DNA from: Singulisphaera sp. GP187
Lineage (GTDB): Bacteria; Planctomycetota; Planctomycetia; Gemmatales; Gemmataceae
Length of the DNA: 35,097 nt
NCBI GenBank assembly: GCA_945905925.1
Contig: CAMDQN010000068.1
Span: 1-35,097 of the forward strand
Direction: 5' to 3'
Shown: one piece after another, positions 16,469 through 23,204 of the stretch
How the letters are laid out: the number at the start of each line of letters is the position of its first letter
Numbering within the stretch: position 1 is the first letter of the stretch
Notes under the pieces: generated by a model
The model's database searches: none
The model's input: only the letters and a program-made list of their open reading frames with translations
What the model was told of the DNA's origin: nothing
Position numbers and translations under genes: made by a program

Positions 16469-17587
16469 ATGGCATCGAGCCGTCGGAATCGACTGGTACG
16501 CGGGCTGGCGTTCGCCGGCGTCGCCACCGCGGGATACGCCTTCGGCATCAGCGGCGATCGCGCGTTGGCTCAACCCACGCTGCGCCCGGCACCACCGGCT
16601 GCGCTGCCGGGCACGCCGATGCTGCAACCGCCGGGCGCGCAGCCGAAGGCCGAAGTGGACCGCCGCGTCACCGCGTACATCTACGGCAACGTGCCGGTCA
16701 CCCGCGAAGAGCTGGGCGAGTTCCTTATCGCCCGCGGCGGGCACGAGAAGCTCGAACTGCTCGTGAACAAGCGGATCATCGAGATCGAGGCGCATCGGCG
16801 CCAGATCACCGTCACGTCGATCGAGGTTCAGGCCGCGCTCGAAGACGAGATGCGCGGGCTGGGCATCAGCAAGGGCGACTTCGTCAAGCACATCCTCCCG
16901 AAGTACGGCAAGACGCTGTACGAGTGGGTCGAGGACGTGGTGAAGCCGCGCCTGTACCTGACCAAGATGTGTCAGGACCGCGTGAAGATCACGGATGACG
17001 ACCTGAAAAAGGCGTTCGAGAACCGCTACGGCGAACAGCGCGAAGCGAAGGTGATTTGCTGGAGCAAGGACGATGGCGGCCCAACGCTGCGCACGGCTCA
17101 GAGGCAGTGGGCCGAGGCCCGCAAGGGGGACGCCGAGTTCGACGCAGTCGCGCGACAGCAGGCCGATCCGGCACTGGCCGCGGTAGCCGGGCTGGTGAAG
17201 CCCGTGGGCCGGTATTCGGTGGTCGCCTCCGACGAGGTCGAGAAGGTACTGTTCAACCTCAAGGTGGGCGAGATCAGCCAGTTGTTCGATACGCAGTCGG
17301 GCCTCATGTGCATGAAACTGGTGCGGATCATCCCGCCGAACGACAAGGTGCAGTTCGACGACACGATGAAGAAGGCGCTTCTGAAGGAACTGTTCGAGGC
17401 GCGGATGAATCTGGAGATTCCGAAGTTCTTCGTCGACTTGAAGCTCGCGGCCAAACCGGTCTTGTACTTGAAGGGGCCGCCGAGCGTGGCCGAGTTCCGC
17501 GAGGGCGTGGACCACATCATCAACCAGGCCGGCGGCGTGCCCCCGGCGCCTGGTACGCCGGTGCCGCCCACACCGATGAAACCCTAG
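16469..17587 (+). CDS. Exported SurA/PrsA-like peptidylprolyl isomerase
   Basis: A 372-aa predicted envelope foldase. The N-terminus has basic residues and a hydrophobic stretch (LVRGLAFAGVATAGYAFGIS), then a Pro/Ala linker. Residues ~70-185 form the helical SurA_N-like chaperone part (EELGEFLIARGGHEKLELLVNK, then DEMRGLGISKGDFVKHIL). Residues ~190-300 form a divergent parvulin (rotamase) domain ending in NLKVGEISQLFDTQSGLMCM, the typical LKxGEIS...f.T.xG strand. The C-terminus is Pro-rich. GGAGGG about 7 nt before ATG 16469 fixes the start. Whether the rotamase is catalytically active is unclear. It has its own promoter and is followed by an intergenic element. Confidence 0.85.
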   Translation: MASSRRNRLVRGLAFAGVATAGYAFGISGDRALAQPTLRPAPPAALPGTPMLQPPGAQPKAEVDRRVTAYIYGNVPVTREELGEFLIARGGHEKLELLVNKRIIEIEAHRRQITVTSIEVQAALEDEMRGLGISKGDFVKHILPKYGKTLYEWVEDVVKPRLYLTKMCQDRVKITDDDLKKAFENRYGEQREAKVICWSKDDGGPTLRTAQRQWAEARKGDAEFDAVARQQADPALAAVAGLVKPVGRYSVVASDEVEKVLFNLKVGEISQLFDTQSGLMCMKLVRIIPPNDKVQFDDTMKKALLKELFEARMNLEIPKFFVDLKLAAKPVLYLKGPPSVAEFREGVDHIINQAGGVPPAPGTPVPPTPMKP

Positions 17588-17612
17588 AATCCCAAGGGCG
17601 CTGTGTGTACTG

Positions 17613-17709
17613 GTATTAGCCCCGAAGGGGCGTGAGATAATAGCCCAGGGTGAAGCTCGGCTCTGCGATCGCAACCCTGGGCGGTGGGATACAACCCTTC
17701 GGGTGAAAC
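17613..17709. repeat. Composite intergenic palindrome (CCCCGAAGGGGC / GCCCAGGGT / ACCCTTCGGGT)
   Basis: Three nested hairpin pieces: CCCCGAAGGGGC near 17630-17641, arms GCCCAGGGT (17643-17651) and ACCCTGGGC (17674-17682), then ACCCTTCGGGT near 17695-17705. It fills the gap between two convergent genes. I recall similar CCCAGGGT...ACCCTGGG modules as dispersed repeats in planctomycete genomes. It could also help terminate transcription in both directions. Confidence 0.55.
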
Positions 17710-17721
17710 AAATCCAACGAG

Positions 17722-18153
17722 CTACTTCGGCTTCACTTCCTTCGGTGCCGGCGCGACGGGTAGCCCGCTCGGCTTCTTGTAGCTCGCGGCATCCTTCAGG
17801 TTCTTGCGCACGGCCTCGATGGCCACGTGTAGCAGGAACGCCTTGCGCGCCACGTCAGTTTCCTTGTCCGCGTCCGCGAACCCGGTGTCGATGATCTTCT
17901 GCGCGTCCGGCCGGTGCGCGAGTAGCGGCCGGATGGTGATGAGCGCGCCCTGGTAGATGCGGTACGCGCCCGCGAAGTCCTTCTTCTCGTTGTAAAGGTC
18001 CGCGCCGGTGTTGTGAACGGCGCGAAGCGTGTCGATCACGAGTTTGTCGAACGCCTTCACGTCGGGCAACTTTGGCTCGTCGACCGCGGACGCACTCGCG
18101 TTCGCCACCAACACCACCGCAATCGTAATCGCGGCCACTCTCCGAATGGTCAT
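17722..18153 (-). CDS. Small exported protein of unknown function
   Basis: A 143-aa protein: signal peptide MTIRRVAAITIAVVLVANASASA, then a mostly helical mature part (VKAFDKLVIDTLRAVHNTGA, then DLYNEKKDFAGAYRIYQGAL). The helix pairs look TPR-like (DFAGAYRIYQGALITI). The tail is Pro/Lys-rich. ATG 18153 is chosen over 18174 because GGAG lies 7 nt before it and the signal peptide then starts properly. It is convergent with the foldase gene and divergent from the winged-helix gene. I do not recognise a named family. Confidence 0.7.
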   Translation of the reverse strand: MTIRRVAAITIAVVLVANASASAVDEPKLPDVKAFDKLVIDTLRAVHNTGADLYNEKKDFAGAYRIYQGALITIRPLLAHRPDAQKIIDTGFADADKETDVARKAFLLHVAIEAVRKNLKDAASYKKPSGLPVAPAPKEVKPK

Positions 18154-18286
18154 GAGCCTTCTCCTTCGCTTCATGTTGAAATTCGTGCCTCATCATGACG
18201 CGCCCGAGTCGGGGTTGCAACGCGACTCCGGGTCCGCGTAGCATCTTCGCGAATACCTTCAGCCTACCCGCACGGAAGCGGAACCC

Positions 18287-19087
18287 GTGGCCGACAAACT
18301 CACGCAGCAAATCCTGGACGCACTCAGTCGCATCGCCGCCGAGCCGAACGGCCTGCCGCTGTACTCGGGGAAAACCGATGCCGGGTTGTTCCCCAATGTC
18401 GCGAGCGCCAAACTCGCCGCGCAGAAGTGTCTCGCGGACGACCTGCTGCGCGTGACCGGCACCGACGCGAAAGGCAAAACACCGCGAGACCTCTACGCAC
18501 TTTCGGAGAAGGGGTGGGAGTTCCTGCTCGCGGCCGTGAGCCCGAAACAGGTGCTCGAAGACTTCGTTCGCGTACTCGAATCGCGGCAGGGCGAAGTCGG
18601 TGAACTGCTTTCGACCGCGCGCCGGATGTCCGACAGCCTGCAAGGGCTGAAGGACGCGGTGACACGCGTGCTGCCCGGTGTGACCGCGGCGAAGATTGAA
18701 AAACCCACCCCCCAACCCCCTCCCTGCAGGGGGGGGCCAGACACGGACGACTCTCTCAACGCTTCCGAATTGCGAAGCTCTTGCTCCCCCTCCCTGCAGG
18801 GAGGGGGTTGGGGGGTAGGTCTGCTTTGCGACCTCGCACCGGCGGTCGTCGCGTACCTCGCGGACCACTCCGGCCCCACGGACTGCCCGCTCCCGGAGTT
18901 ATTCCGCGCGCTCTCGCTGACGGAATCGCTCACGATCGGTGCGTTCCACGATTGTCTGCGGCAACTGCACGCGGACGGAACCGTTTCGCTCCCCGCGTGG
19001 ACCGGGCCGCTCTACGCGCTGCCGGAACCGCAATACGCTTTGCTCATCGGCCACGGTATCGCCTACTACGCTTCGCTCCGCGGTTGA
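18287..19087 (+). CDS. Tandem winged-helix protein, first gene of an ATPase cassette
   Basis: A 266-aa soluble protein. Residues 1-~85 look like a winged helix: ILDALSRIAAEPNGLPLY, then AKLAAQKCLADDLLRV and a wing ending LYALSEKGWEFLLAA. Residues ~85-135 are a helical, possibly coiled segment (DFVRVLESRQGEVGELLSTA). Residues ~180-266 look like a second winged helix. Between them, residues ~140-179 are encoded by a palindromic element and are Pro/Gly/Cys-rich. The start is GTG 18287 with GGAAG upstream. The AAA ATPase starts 16 bp after its stop, so the two are surely cotranscribed and probably work together. DNA binding or use as an adaptor for the ATPase is inferred from the fold pattern only. 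Confidence 0.7.
   Translation: MADKLTQQILDALSRIAAEPNGLPLYSGKTDAGLFPNVASAKLAAQKCLADDLLRVTGTDAKGKTPRDLYALSEKGWEFLLAAVSPKQVLEDFVRVLESRQGEVGELLSTARRMSDSLQGLKDAVTRVLPGVTAAKIEKPTPQPPPCRGGPDTDDSLNASELRSSCSPSLQGGGWGVGLLCDLAPAVVAYLADHSGPTDCPLPELFRALSLTESLTIGAFHDCLRQLHADGTVSLPAWTGPLYALPEPQYALLIGHGIAYYASLRG
18703..18822. repeat. In-frame palindromic element inside the winged-helix gene
   Basis: Arms 18703-18735 (ACCCACC, C-runs, CCCTGCAGGG) and 18786-18822 (CCCTGCAGGG, G-runs, GGTAGGTCT) are inverted copies, separated by 50 bp. It stays open in the coding frame and adds about 40 residues between the two winged helices. It shares its outer ends with the elements at 16242 and 22463. Confidence 0.7.
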
Positions 19088-19103
19088 ACACTGGAGGTTC
19101 ACC

Positions 19104-21662
19104 ATGACTGCGACGACTCCGGTTCCCGAACAAACCCTGACTGGGCGCACGCGTGACGTACTCAAGCGCGCCGGGAACCCGTTCCGCAACTACTTCGCCC
19201 GCAACCCCGACGACGAGGTGTGCGCCAGGTTCCACGTGCCCGAACTATTCGCGGCCGAACGCGACCTGCTCCACGCAATCATCGACCTGTACCGCTACGA
19301 CCCGCAAACGCACAGCGAGGTCGTGCCGATCCTCGGCAACAAGGGCGCCGGCAAAACGCACCTGTTGCACAGCATCAAGCACGGCATGACCGGGCAGTGG
19401 CAACTGCTCGTCACGCCGGGCACCTACCAGCGCGATTCGGACTTCCTCGAATACCTGCTGTTCCAGATCATCGACACGCTTCTCGGTGGCGGAAAGCAGA
19501 AAGGCGTGCGACCCCTCGACTACGTCGGCGACCAACTGGTGCGCCGGCAACTCGGGATCGCGCTGCGCGAACTCACCGACGACGAGAAGGTCGAACTGTT
19601 CCCGCCCGCAGGCCTCGGCCGGTGGGCGCGGCGCCTCGGTCTCGGTTCGCAACAAGCGCGCGAGCGAGCCGAGTGGCTCGCGGAGAACCTGAGCGGCTAC
19701 TCGAACTTCGCGAGGATGCCCGCGCCCATCGCGCAGGCGCTTGCCGACGCCGGGCTAACGCCACAGAAGGCATTTGATCTGGTCAGCGCGCACGTGCAGA
19801 AGAACGAGGCCCACAACGCGACTGGCCTGATGCGCCGGCACATCTTTCAGGGGTTCGCGAAAGCGGCCCTCATGCGCGACGAATCGGACCTCGCGAACTT
19901 CCTCACCTATGGCTTCGCGGAGTTGGAGTTCCACGTCCGCCCGACGCGACAAGACCTTGTGCTCGCGCTCTTCAAGGTACTGACGGATGTGTTCCGCAGC
20001 TTAAAGACGCCGGTCGTCGTGGCGTTCGACCAACTCGAAGACCTGCTCCTCGCTCGCCGCACCGACGACGCCCACAAGACCGCGGAAGCGTTCTTCGCGG
20101 GCATCGTTCAGGTGATGCACCAGATCGACGGACTGTGCTTCTTAATCTTCGCCGAACGCGGATTGTGGAACCGGTTCGTGCCGTCGCTCGACGGGTACAT
20201 TCAGGACCGACTGAACAACCCGGTTCACGTTCCGAGGCACGGCACAGTGAAAGCCATCCGCCTCGAATCGCCGCCGGCGGACCTCGTCCGTCGTGTCGTC
20301 GAAGCGCGATTGCGGCCGTGCCTCGCCGAACTGCCACAAGGCGAGCCGGTGCCGGAAATCTTCCCGTTCGCGGATGAGCAGATCGCGCGCATCGCGCGCA
20401 CCGAGCCGACGCTACGCGACATGCTCCAGCAGTTCCGTCACCTGTTCGACCACGTCGTGTACGGACCGGAAGATTCCCCCACTCCGGGGCAAGCGGGGGT
20501 GGGAAGCAGGGGGAGTCCCCTGATCGAACCGACGATGGCTCCCGACCTCCTCGACAATCAGGGGGCTCCCCCTGCTTCCCACCCCCGCTCGCCTGAAATC
20601 CCTTCGCGGTTCGACGTGTCCGCGGAACTGATCGCGCTGTCGGAGATGCCGTTCGCGCCTTCGACCGAACCCGTAAGCCGCATCACGGAGTTGCTCGGGC
20701 GTGACGAGGACGAACTTCCCCCACCGCTTCCGACGATGACGTTCAAGCACGTGGAGGTGTTCGAAACACCGGCCGACGCGCCGATGATGACGACGGACGA
20801 CGTGCCGATGGCGGTTGCGGTGGACGACTCCGGGCGAGGGGGGGGCGCCAGCCCCCCGTTAGAAGAACATTCCACCCTGCTCGCAGAAGAGCCCACTTCG
20901 CCTATTGCGATTGAACTGGTGGCCGACGCCATCCGCTCGCCTCAAGCAATCGCCGCCCCGGAGGTGCCGGCGGTCGCGGTTCCGTTTCCGCCGCCGCTAC
21001 CAGCGAGCGTACAAGCCGCCGCTGTGGTGAAACTGGACGGCGTAGCGCTCGTCGAACTGTGGGAACAGGAACAGCGCGCGGCACGGCGGAAGCTCGAACC
21101 CGAAGGCGCGCTCACCGGCGCGACGCGTGAGCTTCAAGCTGGCTTGGGCGCATTCCTCAGTGTGTGCCACGAACATGGCGTGAAGGTCGGCCCGTGGCGG
21201 CTTCAGCATGTCGTCAACGAGTGGTCGTACGGCGAACACCCAACTTACGGCATTGTCACGATCGCGCACTGGGCGTGCAAGGATGGCCAGCCGTGGCGCA
21301 TGGGTCTGGGGCTGTTTCTCGCTCGGGGCGCCGGTAAGCCGAAAGATCTGGAAGTGAAGATCGCGGTCCTGAACACCGAACCGGCGGTGGTCGATTTGCT
21401 CGTGCTGCTTCGCCCCGAAGACGACATCACCACGACCGGCAAGAGCAAGACCCTGCTGGCCGACACAGAGCGCCGTGGCCGGCACGCTCGCCTCGAACCG
21501 GTGTCGCTCGACGGGTTCGCGCAGATGTACGCGTTCCCTCGCTGGCTCGCGGCGGTGCGCGAGTCGCTGCCCGAAGGCACGCCACTGCCGAACCTCGCGG
21601 ACATCATTCAGGAGAAGTGCGAGAAACTGCTCGAACAGGTGTGCATGCCGGTTCAGGGATAG
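19104..21662 (+). CDS. Large AAA/ORC-like P-loop ATPase, second gene of the cassette
   Basis: An 852-aa soluble ATPase. Residues ~1-450 form the AAA module: Walker A GNKGAGKT at 78-85, Walker B VVVAFDQLED (Asp309, Glu312) and downstream helices; the overall look is ORC/KAP/STAND-like. Residues ~450-660 are a Pro/Ala-rich linker containing two palindromic elements (464-495 and about 575-587). Residues ~660-852 form a compact alpha/beta domain I cannot name (EWSYGEHPTYGIVTIAHW, MGLGLFLARGAGKPKDLEVK, LLVLLRPEDD). GGAGG 6-7 nt before ATG 19104 fixes the start. It lies 16 bp after the winged-helix gene. The arrangement resembles defence or chromosome-maintenance ATPase pairs, but no nuclease, methylase or other effector is adjacent. 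Confidence 0.75.
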   Translation: MTATTPVPEQTLTGRTRDVLKRAGNPFRNYFARNPDDEVCARFHVPELFAAERDLLHAIIDLYRYDPQTHSEVVPILGNKGAGKTHLLHSIKHGMTGQWQLLVTPGTYQRDSDFLEYLLFQIIDTLLGGGKQKGVRPLDYVGDQLVRRQLGIALRELTDDEKVELFPPAGLGRWARRLGLGSQQARERAEWLAENLSGYSNFARMPAPIAQALADAGLTPQKAFDLVSAHVQKNEAHNATGLMRRHIFQGFAKAALMRDESDLANFLTYGFAELEFHVRPTRQDLVLALFKVLTDVFRSLKTPVVVAFDQLEDLLLARRTDDAHKTAEAFFAGIVQVMHQIDGLCFLIFAERGLWNRFVPSLDGYIQDRLNNPVHVPRHGTVKAIRLESPPADLVRRVVEARLRPCLAELPQGEPVPEIFPFADEQIARIARTEPTLRDMLQQFRHLFDHVVYGPEDSPTPGQAGVGSRGSPLIEPTMAPDLLDNQGAPPASHPRSPEIPSRFDVSAELIALSEMPFAPSTEPVSRITELLGRDEDELPPPLPTMTFKHVEVFETPADAPMMTTDDVPMAVAVDDSGRGGGASPPLEEHSTLLAEEPTSPIAIELVADAIRSPQAIAAPEVPAVAVPFPPPLPASVQAAAVVKLDGVALVELWEQEQRAARRKLEPEGALTGATRELQAGLGAFLSVCHEHGVKVGPWRLQHVVNEWSYGEHPTYGIVTIAHWACKDGQPWRMGLGLFLARGAGKPKDLEVKIAVLNTEPAVVDLLVLLRPEDDITTTGKSKTLLADTERRGRHARLEPVSLDGFAQMYAFPRWLAAVRESLPEGTPLPNLADIIQEKCEKLLEQVCMPVQG
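20493..20588. repeat. In-frame palindromic element with 31-bp arms in the ATPase gene
   Basis: Arms 20493-20523 and 20558-20588 pair at 30 of 31 positions around a 34-bp centre. It is read as Gly/Ser/Pro-rich residues 464-495 of the ATPase linker. The right end (CCCCCGCTCGCCTG) matches the end of the element at 14301-14330, so this may be a longer relative. Confidence 0.7.
20829..20862 (-). repeat. Short GGGGGGC-GCCA-GCCCCCC palindrome in the ATPase gene
   Basis: Stem GGGGGGC (20840-20846) and GCCCCCC (20851-20857) with GCGAG on the left. Read on the minus strand it has the same layout as 14301-14330 (AACGGGGGGCT ... CCCCCCTCGCCC). It encodes SGRGGGASPPLE in frame. Confidence 0.5.
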
Positions 21663-21770
21663 TGTTTGGTGTTTGGTGTTTCAGGTTAGCGGCAAGCCGA
21701 AGGCGAGCGTCCGCGCACCCCGAAGGGCTGCGGCTAACCTGTAAACACCAAACACGAAACACTAAACATC
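21663..21770. repeat. GTTTGGTGTTT-flanked palindrome between the ATPase and folC genes
   Basis: The left side has tandem GTGTTTGGTGTTTGGTGTTT-like words, then CAGGTTAGC; the right side has GCTAACCTG, then AAACACCAAACACGAAACAC. About 42 bp lie between the arms. It starts right at the ATPase stop and ends six bases before the folC start codon, leaving no Shine-Dalgarno sequence for folC. Confidence 0.6.
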
Positions 21771-21775
21771 TCTTC

Positions 21776-23068
21776 ATGACTTATGAGGAAGCAACTCGCT
21801 TCTGGTACACCCGCGTCAACTACGAGGTACGGTCGGCCGGGCCGCTCGACCTGAAGTTGGAGCGGATGCGGTCGCTGCTGCGTCGGCTCGGCGACCCGCA
21901 GGACCGGTTGCGCCTCGTTCACGTCACCGGCACGAAGGGGAAAGGTTCGACGTGCGCGATGCTCGCGTCGGTGCTCTGCGCCGCGGGGTATCGCGTCGGG
22001 CTGTTCACGTCGCCGCACCTCGAACACGTTGAAGAGCGGATGCAAGTCAACGGCGTTCCCATTTCGCACGCCGAACTCGCATCGTGCATGGCGGAAGTCG
22101 CGCCTGCGGTTCGCGCGATGGAAGAGGAAACGCAGTTCCCGTCGCCCACGTTCTTCGAGATCGGAACCGCGCTTGGCTTCCTTCATTTCGTGCGCCGGCG
22201 GTCGGACATCGCGATTCTGGAAGTGGGTCTCGGCGGTCGGTTCGACAGCACGAACGTGTGTCGGCCGCTGGTGTCGGTCATCACGAACATCGGCTTCGAC
22301 CACACCGCGCAACTCGGGAACACGCTGGAAGCGATCGCGTATCAGAAAGCCGGCATCATCAAGCGCCGCGTGCCGGTCGTGAGCGGCGTGACGCAGGACG
22401 GCCCGCGCGAGGTGGTGCGACAGGTGGCCGAAGAGGGGGGGGCGCCGCTGTGGGAAGTGAAGAAACCTACCCCCCCGGCCCCCTTCCCTTCAGGGAGGGG
22501 GGCCGGGGGGGTAGGTCTCCTCGGCGCGCACCAACTCCAGAACGCGGCGGTCGCGGTCGCGGCCCTCGATCGCCTTCGCTCGACTGGAATGCACATCCCC
22601 CCTGCCGCAGTTGCTCGCGGCCTGTCCGAAGTGAAGTGGCCGGCTCGCGTCGAAGTGGTCCGCGAGCGCCCGGTGATCATCCTCGACACCGCGCACAACG
22701 TGCCGAGCGCGGAATCGCTGGTGTCCACACTTCGCGAGTCGTTCCCCGCGATCGGCGTAAAACGGGTGGTGTTCGCGGTGTCGTCGGACAAGCAGTTCGC
22801 GGACATCCTTCGCATCTTGGCGAGTTACTTCGACCACTTCCATTTGACGAAGTACGGGAACAACCCGCGATGCGTGCCGCCGGAGAAGCTGGCCGCGACG
22901 CTCGCCGCCGTCGCGCCGGGGAAGCCGTTCAGCGTCCACGCGACTGCGTCAGATGCGTGGTTCGCGGCCCGCGGCGCCGCAGGCCACAGCGATCTGGTGT
23001 GCGTGACCGGAAGCGTGTTCCTCGCGGGCGAACTGCGCCCGCTCCTCAACGCCACGTTCGCAACTTGA
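21776..23068 (+). CDS. folC: Bifunctional folylpolyglutamate synthase / dihydrofolate synthase
   Basis: Adds glutamate to dihydropteroate or folates using ATP, a cytoplasmic Mur-ligase-like enzyme. The 430-aa protein shows the P-loop TGTKGKGST (about 51-59), LFTSPHLEHVEERMQVNG, the NIGFDHTAQLGNTLEAIAYQ block with QKAGIIK, GAHQLQNAAVA and the C-terminal DTAHNVPSAE. All core motifs are intact. Residues ~230-248 (PTPPAPFPSGRGAGG) come from a palindromic element inserted just before the GAHQ motif, in frame. ATG 21776 is chosen because it gives the normal N-terminus (MTYEEATRFW). No ribosome binding site is visible, since the preceding element reaches almost to the start codon. Expression may depend on leaderless or non-SD initiation. 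Confidence 0.93.
   Translation: MTYEEATRFWYTRVNYEVRSAGPLDLKLERMRSLLRRLGDPQDRLRLVHVTGTKGKGSTCAMLASVLCAAGYRVGLFTSPHLEHVEERMQVNGVPISHAELASCMAEVAPAVRAMEEETQFPSPTFFEIGTALGFLHFVRRRSDIAILEVGLGGRFDSTNVCRPLVSVITNIGFDHTAQLGNTLEAIAYQKAGIIKRRVPVVSGVTQDGPREVVRQVAEEGGAPLWEVKKPTPPAPFPSGRGAGGVGLLGAHQLQNAAVAVAALDRLRSTGMHIPPAAVARGLSEVKWPARVEVVRERPVIILDTAHNVPSAESLVSTLRESFPAIGVKRVVFAVSSDKQFADILRILASYFDHFHLTKYGNNPRCVPPEKLAATLAAVAPGKPFSVHATASDAWFAARGAAGHSDLVCVTGSVFLAGELRPLLNATFAT
22463..22518. repeat. In-frame hairpin element with 27-bp arms in folC
   Basis: Arms 22463-22489 (AAACCTACCCCCCCGGCC start) and 22492-22518 (ending GGGTAGGTCT) pair at 25 of 27 positions with a 2-nt loop. It stays in the folC frame and falls between two conserved motifs, in what should be a surface loop. 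The AAACCTACC...GGTAGGTCT termini are shared with 18703-18822. Confidence 0.75.
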
Positions 23069-23204
23069 ACCCTTCCCCCGACATTTCCGGTCGGTGTCGT
23101 AATCTGCTCCAGTTGGAATGCTAGAATGGGCAGTGCCTCTCCGACTGGTTGTAGGGTCGAGCGAAACGGTTCACGCTCGCCCCGTTGTGTGGTGTAATAC
23201 TTTC

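Noticed and set aside
21080-21660. PD-(D/E)xK nuclease domain at the ATPase C-terminus
   Set aside because: An LEVK stretch is present, but I cannot find the preceding acidic residue in the expected strand, so a nuclease call is not supported.
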